A DNA stretch of 64,000 bases from Pseudoalteromonas distincta (lineage in GTDB: Bacteria; Pseudomonadota; Gammaproteobacteria; Enterobacterales; Alteromonadaceae), in assembly GCF_000814675.1 (NCBI RefSeq), contig NZ_JWIG01000026.1, positions 1-64,000 of the forward strand. The letters are read 5' to 3'. Of this stretch, positions 17,735-27,821 are shown piece by piece. The translations under genes were made by a program, and so were the position numbers. Under the pieces are notes generated by a model. The model did not search any database. It saw nothing but the letters and a program-made list of their open reading frames with translations, and was not told the DNA's origin. How positions within the stretch are numbered: the first letter of the stretch is position 1; the number at the start of each line of letters is the position of its first letter.

Positions 17735-19090
17735 ATGAACAACACAAAACACACACTCACAATTAAAGAAAAAATAGGGTACGGCCTTGGTGATACAGCC
17801 AGTAATATTGTATTTCAAATGGTCGCTAACTTTATGTTGATATTTTATACCGATGTTTACGGTTTATCTGCAGCCGCTGCGGGTACCTTATTATTAGCGG
17901 TTCGTTTATTTGATGGTATTACCGACCCAATAATGGGCAGCATTGCCGATAGAACGCGCAGCCGTTGGGGCTCTTACCGCCCATATATATTATTTTTAGC
18001 CGTGCCTTACGGTGTGTTTGCTTGCTTAGCATTTATAACCCCAGATTTTGATTCTACGGGCAAGCTTATATATGCCTACTTTACTTACGGGCTATTAATG
18101 ACGTGTTATACCGCCATTAATATACCGTACGGCGCACTTGGCGCAGTTATGACAAACGATCCAAAAGAGCGTGCATCGCTTCAGTCATATCGATTTGCAA
18201 TGGCAATGGCTGCACTGCTTGTAATTGTATGGGCACTGCCTAAGCTGGTTGCTTTTTTTGGCGACGGCGACGATGTAGTAGGATATCCGCTAGCCATGGT
18301 GTTTTTAGGCGGACTTGCTGCGGCTTGTTTTTTACTATGTTTTAAAATGACTAAAGAAACAAAACAAGTTAAACCCGCGCAAACTAAAAAGAATGCCTTC
18401 CTTGAATTTTTAAGCTTATTTAAAAACGATCAATGGGTTGTAATAGCCGTTATAAGCCTAGCAACATTAATCTTAATTGGCGTTAGAGCCTCTGTAGCGC
18501 CGCATTATATTAAGTACTACGTAGGAGAAGCCTCACTTACTTCTAACTTTTTAACACTCTCAGCAATTGGCTCAGTACTAGGCGCTGTGTCTACTAACTT
18601 TTTAACCAAATTTATTGAAAAGAAAACACTATTTATAGTCGCTTTAGTGGTCGTAATTATTTCTCACAGCATGTTTTACGTACTTGAGAGCGACGCCATA
18701 GTCACCATTTTTATTGTCTACTTTATTGCTAACTTTGCCCACATGATAATTACCCCAATTATGTTTTCGATGGTGGCAGATACGGTTGACTACGGGGCAT
18801 TAAAAATTGGTCGCAGATTAACCGCCGTTACGTTTTCGGGTCATTTATTGGCAATAAAACTAGGCTTTGCAATTGGCGGTGCTATTGCAGGGTGGATATT
18901 ATCTGGCTATGCATACGTGCCTAATCAAGAGCAGTCAGAACACACGTTATCAGGCATTTTACTCGCCTTTGCTGGCATTCCAGTAATTTGTACAGTGGCA
19001 TGTTTAATTTTTATAACACGTTACAAACTTACCGAGCCTGAGGTAAAGCGCATTCAAACGCAGCTGGCTGATAACAAAACCATAAACTAA
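17735..19090 (+). CDS. GPH-family pentoside/glycoside:cation symporter
   Basis: 451 residues, 12 predicted membrane helices. The start is typical of the glycoside-pentoside-hexuronide family (KIGYGLGDTASNIVFQMV), with AVRLFDGITDPIMG and the loop motif DRTRSRWGSYRPYI. It would carry arabino- or xylo-oligosaccharides or their monomers across the inner membrane with Na+ or H+. The GH43 gene follows 62 bases later and encodes a cytoplasmic enzyme, so import then intracellular cleavage is the likely order. It is under the ATAGTC-N5-GACTAT palindrome. Exact substrate is unknown; XynP-like xyloside transport is the best guess. Confidence 0.9.
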   Translation: MNNTKHTLTIKEKIGYGLGDTASNIVFQMVANFMLIFYTDVYGLSAAAAGTLLLAVRLFDGITDPIMGSIADRTRSRWGSYRPYILFLAVPYGVFACLAFITPDFDSTGKLIYAYFTYGLLMTCYTAINIPYGALGAVMTNDPKERASLQSYRFAMAMAALLVIVWALPKLVAFFGDGDDVVGYPLAMVFLGGLAAACFLLCFKMTKETKQVKPAQTKKNAFLEFLSLFKNDQWVVIAVISLATLILIGVRASVAPHYIKYYVGEASLTSNFLTLSAIGSVLGAVSTNFLTKFIEKKTLFIVALVVVIISHSMFYVLESDAIVTIFIVYFIANFAHMIITPIMFSMVADTVDYGALKIGRRLTAVTFSGHLLAIKLGFAIGGAIAGWILSGYAYVPNQEQSEHTLSGILLAFAGIPVICTVACLIFITRYKLTEPEVKRIQTQLADNKTIN

Positions 19091-19152
19091 TTTAGCAGTC
19101 CATTTTGCACCTTTTAAAAGTGCAAAGTGGGCAGGCAATACTAGGAGTAAAA

Positions 19153-20220
19153 ATGCAAAATACAGCGCAAGCAGCACCCCCATCTAATGGATTAAGTGAC
19201 GCTGAACTTAAACAGTTAAAAGACTTACAACGAGCCAACTCGTTAATACAAAATCATAATGTGTTAGTTGATCACATGTATACCGCCGATCCGTCTGCGC
19301 ATGTGTTTAACGGCAAAGTGTATATTTATCCGTCGCACGACATTGAATCAAAAAATGAAATTAATGATAACGGCGACCACTTTGCAATGCGCGACTACCA
19401 TGTATTTTCGCTTGACGAAAGCTCAGGCAAAGCCATAGACCATGGCGTAGCACTTTGTGTAGACGACGTAAAATGGGCAAGTAAGCAAATGTGGGCACCC
19501 GATGCTGCGCATAAACTTGGTCAGTATTACCTTTATTTCCCCGCGCGCGATCAGCAAGGTATTTTTAGAATTGGCGTTGCAAAAAGTGACAGTCCAACAG
19601 GTCCATTTAAAGCCGAAGACGATTACATTCAAGGGACGTTTAGTATTGACCCTGCTGTATTTGAAGATGACGACTCAAGCCATTATTTATATTTTGGTGG
19701 CTTGTGGGGCGGCCAATTACAAAATTGGCAAACCAGCGAATTTAATGAACAAAGCACGTATCCAAAAAATGGTGAACCTGCAATTCCTGCGCGCGTTGCA
19801 AAATTATCGGAAGATATGATCAGCCTAAGCGAAGACGTAAAAGAGGTTGTTGTACTAGATGAGAGCGGCTCACCAATTACAGTGTGCGATAACAACCGCC
19901 GGTTTTTTGAAGGCCCTTGGGTACACAAACATAACGGTATTTATTACTTTTCGTACTCAACGGGCGATACACACAAAATTGTATACGCAACGGGCGATAA
20001 CCCATACGGACCATTTACCTATCAGGGTGTTATTTTAAACCCTGTACTTGGTTGGACCACGCATCACTCAATTGTTAAGCACAATGGCGACTGGTTTTTA
20101 TTTTATCACGACAGTACGTTATCGGGCGGGCAAACCCATTTACGCAGTATGAAAATGGCTAAGCTTGAGCACGACTCAAACGGAAAAATTCAAACAATAA
20201 GCCCATATGAACACGCTTAA
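19153..20220 (+). CDS. Cytoplasmic GH43 glycosidase (beta-xylosidase or arabinofuranosidase)
   Basis: 355 residues from the ATG at 19153, with AGGAG six bases upstream; a TTG 48 bases earlier lacks a ribosome site. No signal peptide. The five-bladed GH43 motifs are D46 (YTADPSAHVF), D166 (SIDPAVFED) and E253 (FFEGPWVHK), matching base, pKa modulator and acid. Paired with the GPH symporter, it should trim imported arabinose- or xylose-containing oligomers. Subfamily and bond preference cannot be decided from motifs alone. Confidence 0.88.
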   Translation: MQNTAQAAPPSNGLSDAELKQLKDLQRANSLIQNHNVLVDHMYTADPSAHVFNGKVYIYPSHDIESKNEINDNGDHFAMRDYHVFSLDESSGKAIDHGVALCVDDVKWASKQMWAPDAAHKLGQYYLYFPARDQQGIFRIGVAKSDSPTGPFKAEDDYIQGTFSIDPAVFEDDDSSHYLYFGGLWGGQLQNWQTSEFNEQSTYPKNGEPAIPARVAKLSEDMISLSEDVKEVVVLDESGSPITVCDNNRRFFEGPWVHKHNGIYYFSYSTGDTHKIVYATGDNPYGPFTYQGVILNPVLGWTTHHSIVKHNGDWFLFYHDSTLSGGQTHLRSMKMAKLEHDSNGKIQTISPYEHA

Positions 20221-20604
20221 CAAAAATAGTTTTAAACAATGCAAATTATCTGCGTAAGCAAAGCTTAAGCTTTTATTTGCACAAAAAAGATATAGTCAAT
20301 GTGACCATTAATTTATTTTGTTAATGGTCTAAATAAGAGGAAGCTGAGGACATATGACAAAATGAAAATATTTTAAAGTAAAAAATAGCACAAAGAATTA
20401 GCATAAACATGCTGTTATTTAAAGATTTATTAGTTAAGTAGCACATGTTTAAAACTGGTTGTGGTCTTTGTAAAACGTTTAAAACATACACACACAATAA
20501 TTATTTATTGACCGTAAAATGAAACAAATAGTTTACAATTATGTTTCGAGTAATTCTTAAAGTCTTGCAGTACGTCAATAATAATTTAATAAGAAAAAGG
20601 CATC
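20221..20604. other. 384-base region before the TonB receptor
   Basis: No gene. It holds one xylan-type operator at 20292-20308 and an imperfect hairpin at 20239-20281 (TGCAAA ... TTTGCA with an inner AAGCTTAAGCTT palindrome). The operator is nearly 300 bases before the receptor ATG, so the transcript may have a long leader. Confidence 0.5.
20292..20308. promoter_or_regulatory. Xylan-type operator before the TonB receptor
   Basis: ATAGTC-AATGT-GACCAT: left half perfect, right half 5 of 6. Same five-base spacer as the other copies. Confidence 0.6.
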
Positions 20605-23600
20605 ATGATGTTTAAGAAAAAGATAATTTCAACAGCCATACTCGCTGCAATGGGTACCGTTACGCTTCCTCACCAAAGCTACGCTGCCGAAACCGTTGTC
20701 GACGAAGATGTAGAAATAATACAAGTAACAGGCATTAGAGGTTCATTGCAGCGCTCTATGGATGTTAAACGCGACTCTTCTGGTATTGTCGATGCTATTT
20801 CGGCTGAGGATATGGGGAAATTTCCTGATACTAATCTTGCTGAATCGCTGCAACGTATTACCGGCGTATCAATTGATAGAGCGGGCGGTGAAGGTAGCCG
20901 CGTAACAGTACGTGGATTTGGACCTGCTAATAACTTAATTACTATTAATGGCCGCCAACTTCCAAATACAACAGGTGACCGTACATTTGATTTTGCTAAT
21001 GTGGCATCTGAAAGCGTATCGGGCGTGCAAGTTTATAAAACATCAGACGCAAGTGTTACCTCAGGTGGCATTGGCGCAACTATAAACTTAACAACAAACA
21101 GACCTTTAAATAGCCCAGGTATAAAAGCATCGTTTGGCGTTAAAGCTGTAGACGATCAATCAACCGACGAGGGCAGCATTACACCAGAGGTAAGTGGTTT
21201 ATATTCGCAAACATTTGGTGACGATAAATTTGGTATATCTATTTCAGGTAGCTACCAAGACCGTGAAAGCGGTATGCAACAGTTTATTCAAGATCAAGGC
21301 TACAGAGCATCTGATTACACAAATACAGGGTGGGGCGGTGTACCTGCAGGCGCAGAGGGTGGAGCAAACAGACCTACATCAGGTATTTATTCAAACCCGC
21401 AACAACCACGTTATGTGTTTGAAGAACGCCAACGTGAACGTGTAAATGGCCAGCTAGTTTTTCAATATCAACCTGTTGAAAACATTACAGCAACCCTTGA
21501 CTACACTACGTTTAGAACAACCGTTGAAGAGCAGCACACTGATGCCTCAGTTTGGTTTAACTACGCTGGCGACAGAAGTGAATCTGTTTGGGCGGGCGAG
21601 CCTAACGCGTATCCACTTATTTACTCAGAAATTTATGACATTCAAAGTGATGCCGATTACCGCGATACGTCGCTTACGGTAGGTTCTTGGGGTCGCGAAG
21701 AAAAAACAGATTCATTAGGCTTTAATCTAGAATGGGCAGTGTCTGATCAGCTTAACCTAGAGTTTGATCACCACAGTTCAAAAGCATCAATGAAAGCAAC
21801 TGATCCACGCCACGGTACACGTAACAATATTCAGTTACCGTCGTACACACGTTCGCGCTCAGGGCTTGATTTAACAGGCGACTTACCAGGTATTGCTATT
21901 GGTAATATTGAAAATTTTAACCCAAGTACTATGCGTTTATCGGGTAGCTGGTTTGCAAATGATAAATACGATTCAGAAATCGATCAAACGCAAATTTCGG
22001 GCGACTACTACATTGACGACAACCTAAGCATTGACTTTGGTGTTGCGGTTAATAAAGTAAATAACCATTACCGTCATACACAAGTACAGCGCCCAGATTG
22101 GGGTGGTGTTGGTGTTGAGGGTGACTTTGCTGATATTGATTGGCGCCAAGATACTATTTTAGATAAGTTTCAAGCTAAGGCGGGGAACTTTGAAGGCACT
22201 GCAACACAAGGCGAATACGATTTATTTAATACAATCTTTTTTGCCGACTTTGATGCGATTGTAAATGCAGCAGAGTACGCAGATCCTATTGCTAACGTAG
22301 ATAACCTTTACGGTGATTGTAAAGCAGCCGACGGCGCAGCTGCAGGACCAAACGGCGAAGGACAATTTTGTGCCTCAACCGACTGGGATGCAGCAACAAA
22401 CCGCTTTACTGAAGAAAAAACGCAGTCTGCTTTTGCACAAGTAAATTACAAAGGTGAATTGAGTGGCATGTTCTTCGACCTGCAAATTGGCTTACGGTAC
22501 GAAAAAACAGACGTATTTTCTAAAGCAACCGCACCAGGTTACAGCCGCGTAGAGTGGAACGAAGATACAGCTACATCAGTAACCGGTGTTACCGGTATTG
22601 AAACGCTAAGCCAGTCGGCAGATTACAGCCAGTTCCTGCCAAATATTAACTTTAATATTGAAGTTGTTGAAGATGTAATGATTCGCGCAGCAGCGAGCAA
22701 AACTATTTCAAGAGCAGGTTATGGCCAACTACAAGGCGGTACAACTATTAATACCGGCGGTAGCTTAAGTGGTTATTCGGGTGGCTCTGGTAACCCAGGA
22801 CTTAAACCGCTTGAATCAATTAACTACGACTTATCAAGTGAATGGTATTACGGCGAAGGTAGCTATATTTCGTTTGGTTACTTTAAAAAAGACGTAACAA
22901 ATTGGATCACTACAGGTACTATCGACTCAAATATATTTAACTTAGCTGATCCATTAAATGGTGAAAAGTTTAGAGCTGCTACAGCGGCACTTGGCGCTAA
23001 TGCATCTAACGAAGATATCAGAAATTACATATTTGAAAACTTTGCTGATGATCCAAATGTGCAACCTAAGTTTGATGAAGATGGTGAATTAGACGGCGGC
23101 ACAATTGTTGGTGACCCAGACTCAGATGATCCAATTAACTTTAGAATAAACGTGCCTGTAAATGGCGACCAAGAATACACCATTGATGGTTTTGAATTTA
23201 ATATTCAGCACTTATTTGGTGAGTCAGGCTTTGGCGGTATTTTTAACTACACCATGGTTGACTCAGGCCTTGAATACGACAACGACTCGCTAGAGGATAC
23301 AGAAGCACTCGTAGGGTTAAGTGATACAGCAAACGTGGTGTTCTTTTACGATAAAGAAGGCTTACAAGCACGTATTGCGTATAACTGGCGCGACTCGTTT
23401 TTAAATGAGCGTCGTGTAAATGGCGATTTAACCGCACCAATTTACACCGATGAGTATTACCAAATAGACTTTAACGTAAGTTACGAAGTACCCGCAGTCG
23501 AGGGACTTACTGTATTTATTGAAGGTATAAACATTACCGACGAGTACGTAACATCGTACGGGCGTAAGCAACAGTTGATTTATAACATCACTCAAACAGG

Positions 23601-23637
23601 CTCTCGTTACGGTTTAGGTGTTCGTTATAATTTTTAA
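20605..23637 (+). CDS. TonB-dependent receptor, likely for xylan oligosaccharides
   Basis: 1010 residues. A signal peptide ends near SYAAE. The plug domain starts with IIQVTGIRGSLQRSMDVKR, a form typical of the large TonB receptors of Alteromonadales and Caulobacterales that import carbohydrates; IRGSL doubles as the TonB-box region. The beta-barrel ends in the C-terminal Phe (RYGLGVRYNF). Two start ATGs are adjacent; AAAGG precedes them. It stands between a GH43/symporter pair and the SapC-halogenase operon, both with the same operator type, so its cargo is probably xylo- or arabinoxylo-oligosaccharide. The cargo is inferred from context. Confidence 0.93.
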   Translation: MMFKKKIISTAILAAMGTVTLPHQSYAAETVVDEDVEIIQVTGIRGSLQRSMDVKRDSSGIVDAISAEDMGKFPDTNLAESLQRITGVSIDRAGGEGSRVTVRGFGPANNLITINGRQLPNTTGDRTFDFANVASESVSGVQVYKTSDASVTSGGIGATINLTTNRPLNSPGIKASFGVKAVDDQSTDEGSITPEVSGLYSQTFGDDKFGISISGSYQDRESGMQQFIQDQGYRASDYTNTGWGGVPAGAEGGANRPTSGIYSNPQQPRYVFEERQRERVNGQLVFQYQPVENITATLDYTTFRTTVEEQHTDASVWFNYAGDRSESVWAGEPNAYPLIYSEIYDIQSDADYRDTSLTVGSWGREEKTDSLGFNLEWAVSDQLNLEFDHHSSKASMKATDPRHGTRNNIQLPSYTRSRSGLDLTGDLPGIAIGNIENFNPSTMRLSGSWFANDKYDSEIDQTQISGDYYIDDNLSIDFGVAVNKVNNHYRHTQVQRPDWGGVGVEGDFADIDWRQDTILDKFQAKAGNFEGTATQGEYDLFNTIFFADFDAIVNAAEYADPIANVDNLYGDCKAADGAAAGPNGEGQFCASTDWDAATNRFTEEKTQSAFAQVNYKGELSGMFFDLQIGLRYEKTDVFSKATAPGYSRVEWNEDTATSVTGVTGIETLSQSADYSQFLPNINFNIEVVEDVMIRAAASKTISRAGYGQLQGGTTINTGGSLSGYSGGSGNPGLKPLESINYDLSSEWYYGEGSYISFGYFKKDVTNWITTGTIDSNIFNLADPLNGEKFRAATAALGANASNEDIRNYIFENFADDPNVQPKFDEDGELDGGTIVGDPDSDDPINFRINVPVNGDQEYTIDGFEFNIQHLFGESGFGGIFNYTMVDSGLEYDNDSLEDTEALVGLSDTANVVFFYDKEGLQARIAYNWRDSFLNERRVNGDLTAPIYTDEYYQIDFNVSYEVPAVEGLTVFIEGINITDEYVTSYGRKQQLIYNITQTGSRYGLGVRYNF

Positions 23638-23662
23638 TAAATTACACTTGTAGCAACCTTAT

Positions 23663-23687
23663 AAAAGCCGCATTTTGCGGCTTTTTT
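23663..23687 (+). terminator. Terminator after the TonB receptor
   Basis: AAAAGCCGC / GCGGCTTTT stem (9 bp) with a 5-base loop and six T, 26 bases past the receptor stop. It separates the receptor from the SapC operon. Confidence 0.9.
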
Positions 23688-23728
23688 ATTTGCCTAAATT
23701 AACCTAGTAATAATAATATCCAGCTGTT

Positions 23729-23745
23729 ATAGTCAATATGAATTT
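23729..23745. promoter_or_regulatory. Degenerate xylan-type operator before the SapC-halogenase operon
   Basis: ATAGTC-AATAT-GAATTT: left half perfect, right half 4 of 6. It is about 70 bases before the sapC-like ATG. Confidence 0.5.
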
Positions 23746-23814
23746 AACTTATTGGTTACATTTAATGTGGAGCAATAGGTAAAGGCACACAACAACAATT
23801 GGAGCACACAATCC

Positions 23815-24558
23815 ATGGCCAATCATGCATTATTAAATAATGTTGAACATCAGCATTTAAAAATAAACCCTGCACGCAGCACACACTTAGGTGACGGGGT
23901 TTGGTATAGCGAAACATTTGTGAGCGAATTTAGAGTCGCTCAAGCACATTACCCAATATTTTTTACCAAAGACGATACAACAAATACATTTTCGCCGGTG
24001 TGTTTGTACGGCATAAATAAAGACGAAAACTTATTTTTAGTAAACCAGCAATGGCAAGCACACTATATTCCACTAAGTATGCAGCGACTGCCTTTTGCTA
24101 TAGCGACTCAAAATACAATGCAAAACGGTGTGGCAACGCAAGAGCGTATGTTAAGTATTGATTTAGACTCGCCAAAAGTGTCAACAAAGCAGGGTATTAA
24201 CTTATTTTTAGAACACGGCGGGAATAGCGATTACCTCGAAAACATCATAAACGTGCTCGACAACTTGCATCATGGTTTGCAAGAAAACCAGCCCTTTATT
24301 AAAACCTTAATCAAACATGGTTTGCTTGAATCAGTATCGCTAGAGCTTGATTTAGTAAACGGGCTTAAACATAACTTACTTGGTTTTTATACCATAAACG
24401 AAGACTCGCTTAACCAGCTAAGTAGCGATGCAATTGCGCAGCTTCACTCACAAGGGTATTTAGCGTGTATATACATGATCATTGCATCGCAAGTACATGT
24501 GCGTGATTTAGTGGCGCTTAAAAACGAGCAACTTATGCTACAAAAGCACGCTGTGTAA
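23815..24558 (+). CDS. SapC-family protein
   Basis: 247 residues without signal peptide. The family pattern is visible: HYPIFFTKDD, then FSPVCLYGINKDENLFL, and a C-terminal helical part. SapC-like proteins of proteobacteria have no proven biochemical role despite the name from an S-layer locus. They recur next to TonB receptors with cupin and halogenase genes, as here. GGAG lies 11 bases before the ATG. First gene of a five-gene unit (next gene 10 bases on). Confidence 0.85.
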   Translation: MANHALLNNVEHQHLKINPARSTHLGDGVWYSETFVSEFRVAQAHYPIFFTKDDTTNTFSPVCLYGINKDENLFLVNQQWQAHYIPLSMQRLPFAIATQNTMQNGVATQERMLSIDLDSPKVSTKQGINLFLEHGGNSDYLENIINVLDNLHHGLQENQPFIKTLIKHGLLESVSLELDLVNGLKHNLLGFYTINEDSLNQLSSDAIAQLHSQGYLACIYMIIASQVHVRDLVALKNEQLMLQKHAV

Positions 24559-24568
24559 GTATTTCGCT

Positions 24569-25579
24569 ATGGAAAATTTAGCAAATAAAATTCAAACGCT
24601 TAATGGCTTAACTCCCAGCACGTTGCCCAAAGAGCTTTTAAACTCGTCTGTGCCTATTGTACTAAAAGGGTTTGTGAGCGATTGGCCCCTCGTTATTGCT
24701 GCTAAAAAGTCAGACAGTGCAGCGATTGATTATTTAGCGCCGTTTTACGAAGGTTTTTTAGTTAATACTTGCACAATACCCGCCAGTCAAAGCGGGGTTG
24801 TAGGGTATAACCCCGATATGAGCGGTTTTAATTTTACTAATCAGCAAGCGGCATTTATTAATGCGCTTGAGCAAATAGCGCAAAGTGCAAATAATCCACA
24901 AGCCGACACTTTATACATTGGCTCTACTAGCATTGCACAGTGCTTACCTGGTTTGGTTAATCACTGCCACGTTAACGCATTAAACGAAGGCTGTTTATTT
25001 AATGTATGGGCAGGCGGAAAGGTTACCGTACCAGCACATTACGACGTAGCGCAAAATTTAGCATGTTGCGTTGCAGGTAAAAGGCGTTTTACTTTATTTG
25101 CCCCCGATCAAATAGATAATTTATATATAGGCCCGCTTGATAAAGCACCTGGTGGTCAGCCAATAAGCTTAACCACTACTACAGCGCCTAATTTCACAAA
25201 ATACCCTAAATTTAAACAAGCTATAAAAGCAGCAATAACTGTTGATTTGGAAGCAGGCGATGCGCTTATTTTACCCAGCATGTGGTGGCACCAAGTACAG
25301 GGGCTTGGCAGTTTAAATATACTGTTTAATTATTGGTTTAAAAATACGCCAGCGGTGTATGGGCAGCCTACTAATGCGTTGCACCTTGCTATTTTAAACA
25401 TACGTAATTTACCAAAGCATGAGCGCGCAGCATGGCAACGTTTGTTTAATTACTATGTATTTGCTGATAACGAATTTACCCACATACCAGAGCCCGCACA
25501 GACTATTTTAACAAAGCCAATGAATGAGCTAACAGCGCGTAAATTAAGAGCCGAATTACAAAATAAATTAAGACGCTAA
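24569..25579 (+). CDS. Cupin-like (JmjC/Cupin_8) putative oxygenase
   Basis: 336 residues, cytoplasmic. PIVLKGFVSDWPLV is the N-terminal hallmark of Cupin_8/JmjC-like proteins. The metal site reads HYD (PAHYDVAQN) with a later His in MWWHQVQGLG, matching the 2-oxoglutarate/Fe(II) HxD...H facial triad. Relatives hydroxylate proteins or small molecules; the substrate here is unknown. It overlaps nothing but sits 10 bases after sapC with no clear ribosome site, so translation may be coupled. The HxD...H arrangement is seen; the oxygenase role is family inference. Confidence 0.83.
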   Translation: MENLANKIQTLNGLTPSTLPKELLNSSVPIVLKGFVSDWPLVIAAKKSDSAAIDYLAPFYEGFLVNTCTIPASQSGVVGYNPDMSGFNFTNQQAAFINALEQIAQSANNPQADTLYIGSTSIAQCLPGLVNHCHVNALNEGCLFNVWAGGKVTVPAHYDVAQNLACCVAGKRRFTLFAPDQIDNLYIGPLDKAPGGQPISLTTTTAPNFTKYPKFKQAIKAAITVDLEAGDALILPSMWWHQVQGLGSLNILFNYWFKNTPAVYGQPTNALHLAILNIRNLPKHERAAWQRLFNYYVFADNEFTHIPEPAQTILTKPMNELTARKLRAELQNKLRR

Positions 25580-25601
25580 GCGTACTAGTAAGGTTTGAAT
25601 T

Positions 25602-27086
25602 ATGAATCAAAATGCAATTAAAAAAATCGTAATAGCAGGTGGCGGTACCGCCGGTTGGATGTGCAGCGCTGCAATGGCAAAGCTACTAGGTAAAAATATT
25701 GAAATATGCTTGGTTGAATCCGATTTAATACCTACCGTAGGGGTCGGGGAGTCAACTATTCCTACGCTGCATATATTTCATGATTTACTAAAAATTAGTG
25801 AATCAGAATTTATGGCAGCCACTAATGCCACGTTTAAATTAGGCATATCGTTTGAGGGCTGGAAACAAAACCAGCAAAGCTACTTTCACTCATTTGGTTA
25901 TGTGGGGCAAGGTTGTTGGGCTGCAGGTTTTCAGCACTTTTGGCTAAAAGGTATGCAACAAGGTGTAGCTGCCGATATTGGTGATTATTGCACAGAGCAC
26001 GTAGCAAGTCGCTTGGGTAAATTTGCCGTAGTGCCGAATCAAGACCGTAACCATGCTTATCAGTTAGATGCCGGTTTGTACGCTAAGTTTTTACGTAATT
26101 TTGCACAGCAAAACGGCGCTAAACGTATAGAAGGCATGATAAGTAAAGTTAATTTAGAGCCCACTAATGGCTTTATAAAATCGCTTACTTTAGGTGACGG
26201 GCAAATTATTGAGGGTGATTTATTTATAGATTGCACCGGCTTTAAAGGTTTATTAATAGAGCAAGCGCTACACACCGGATACGAAGATTGGAGCCATTGG
26301 CTCCCGTGCGACAGCGCAGTGGCAATACAAACCGAATTAGTAAGCCCAATAGTGCCATATACGCGTGCAATGGCACATAAATGTGGTTGGCAGTGGCAAA
26401 TACCGCTGCAAAGCCGCCGTGGTAATGGCTTAGTGTTTTGTAGTAAATACATGAGCGATGATGAGGCAAAAACAGCGCTACTCAATAACGTAGAAGGCAA
26501 ACCTATTAATGAGCCGCGCGTTATTAAATACCGCACCGGTACACGGCGTAAACATTGGAACAAAAACTGTGTTGCTATTGGCTTAGCAAGTGGTTTTATT
26601 GAGCCGCTTGAATCAACCAGTATTCATTTAATTCAGCAAAGCATTATAAGATTAATGCAAAACATGCCAACCAAAGCAATCGAGTCGTGCTATCAAGATG
26701 ACTTTAACAACAAAATGCGCTTTGAAGCCGAAAACATTCGCGACTTTATTGTACTTCATTACCATGTAACACAGCGCACCGATAGCGACTTTTGGCGCTA
26801 CTGTAAAAACATGCCAATTCCAGAGTCGCTTGCCAAACGCATTGAGCTATTTAAGCAAAGTGGGCATGTTTATAAAGCAGAGCAAGAGTTATTTGGTGAA
26901 GCCTCGTGGTTACAAGTGATGTTAGGGCAAGGGCTAGTGCCGCAAAATTATCATCCGATTGTTGATAGCATGAGCGATGATGAGCTTAAACGATTTTTAG
27001 AGTCAATAAAAAATCATGTTGCTAAAAAAGCAGATAGCTTACCGAGTCACATTGATTTTATTAATCATTATTGCAAGGCTAAGTAA
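25602..27086 (+). CDS. Flavin-dependent tryptophan-halogenase-family enzyme
   Basis: 494 residues. FAD site GGGTAGWM at 13-20, GVGESTIP at 47-54, the catalytic-lysine position K79 (ATFKLGISF), the halogenase signature WQWQIP at 263-268 and EPLESTSIHL near the chloride/FAD-side loop are all present. The full set argues for a working FADH2-dependent halogenase; a flavin reductase must come from elsewhere. No biosynthetic assembly line is near. Instead it is the third gene of a SapC/cupin/DUF6445/ThuA operon after a carbohydrate TonB receptor. Related stand-alone halogenases from Xanthomonas and Brevundimonas brominate indole in vitro. The natural substrate is unknown. Confidence 0.9.
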   Translation: MNQNAIKKIVIAGGGTAGWMCSAAMAKLLGKNIEICLVESDLIPTVGVGESTIPTLHIFHDLLKISESEFMAATNATFKLGISFEGWKQNQQSYFHSFGYVGQGCWAAGFQHFWLKGMQQGVAADIGDYCTEHVASRLGKFAVVPNQDRNHAYQLDAGLYAKFLRNFAQQNGAKRIEGMISKVNLEPTNGFIKSLTLGDGQIIEGDLFIDCTGFKGLLIEQALHTGYEDWSHWLPCDSAVAIQTELVSPIVPYTRAMAHKCGWQWQIPLQSRRGNGLVFCSKYMSDDEAKTALLNNVEGKPINEPRVIKYRTGTRRKHWNKNCVAIGLASGFIEPLESTSIHLIQQSIIRLMQNMPTKAIESCYQDDFNNKMRFEAENIRDFIVLHYHVTQRTDSDFWRYCKNMPIPESLAKRIELFKQSGHVYKAEQELFGEASWLQVMLGQGLVPQNYHPIVDSMSDDELKRFLESIKNHVAKKADSLPSHIDFINHYCKAK

Positions 27087-27091
27087 GCAAT

Positions 27092-27814
27092 ATGCTAACA
27101 CTTGGCAATAATTTACAGCCGCAGTATGAGTTTATAGGGCAAGAGCAAACGCCAATTATTATAATTGACGACTACCTGAGTGAGCCGCAAAAACTTATAA
27201 ACTTAGCGCAAAGTGCTGATGAAAATCATGCGCAAAATCAGGGAGAGTTTAAACCTGACGAACTCACTCAATACCCAGGTTTACGCATGCCGCTGCCAAA
27301 GCAATGTGTGGTTGATTACCTAAAGCCGCTTATACAGGGGTTTTATAACGTATTTAATATTGGGCAAACACTTACCCCATACCCAAAAGATAATACCTTA
27401 TCGTTAATTACTAAAACGCAGCAGCAGCTATCACCAATACAAACCTTGCCACACTTTGATACCAATGATCCTAACTTAATTGCCATTATTCATTACCTTG
27501 GCAGAGGCGAGCACGGCGGCACTGGATTTTTTAGGCATAAAAAAACAGGGTTTGAAACAATCAGCACCAAGCGCAAAAACACGTATGTAACACATGCTCA
27601 GCAATACCTTGAATTAGATAATACAAAGCCTAGTTATTGCACGACGCAGCACAGTGAGTTTGAGTGCTACAAGCACATAGAATATAAGCCAAATAGGCTT
27701 ATTGTGTTTCCTGGGTATTTGCTGCACACCAGTTTACTTAATACGTCTACCGATATTTCGTCGTGTCCACAAACAGGGCGGCTAACGGCTAATATGTTTG
27801 TTCATTTTAAATAG
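27092..27814 (+). CDS. DUF6445-like putative 2OG-Fe(II) dioxygenase-fold protein
   Basis: 240 residues, cytoplasmic, five bases after the halogenase gene. The sequence has HFD (LPHFDTNDPN), a later HTSLLN and a TGRLTANMF end, a layout like 2-oxoglutarate/iron oxygenases of the prolyl hydroxylase type: HxD, distal His and an Arg for 2OG. It opens with a double-psi-like IIIIDDYLSEPQKLI segment typical of this fold. I believe this family is DUF6445, regularly found with the SapC/halogenase set. Function is unknown; the operon so holds two candidate oxygenases and one halogenase. Confidence 0.7.
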   Translation: MLTLGNNLQPQYEFIGQEQTPIIIIDDYLSEPQKLINLAQSADENHAQNQGEFKPDELTQYPGLRMPLPKQCVVDYLKPLIQGFYNVFNIGQTLTPYPKDNTLSLITKTQQQLSPIQTLPHFDTNDPNLIAIIHYLGRGEHGGTGFFRHKKTGFETISTKRKNTYVTHAQQYLELDNTKPSYCTTQHSEFECYKHIEYKPNRLIVFPGYLLHTSLLNTSTDISSCPQTGRLTANMFVHFK

Positions 27815-27821
27815 GAATATT

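Noticed and set aside
20605..23637. Siderophore receptor
   Set aside because: The plug type, operator and flanking glycan genes favour carbohydrate cargo; no iron gene or Fur site is near.
26060..26563. 167-residue frame antisense to the halogenase gene
   Set aside because: Lies fully inside a conserved gene and shows no domain.
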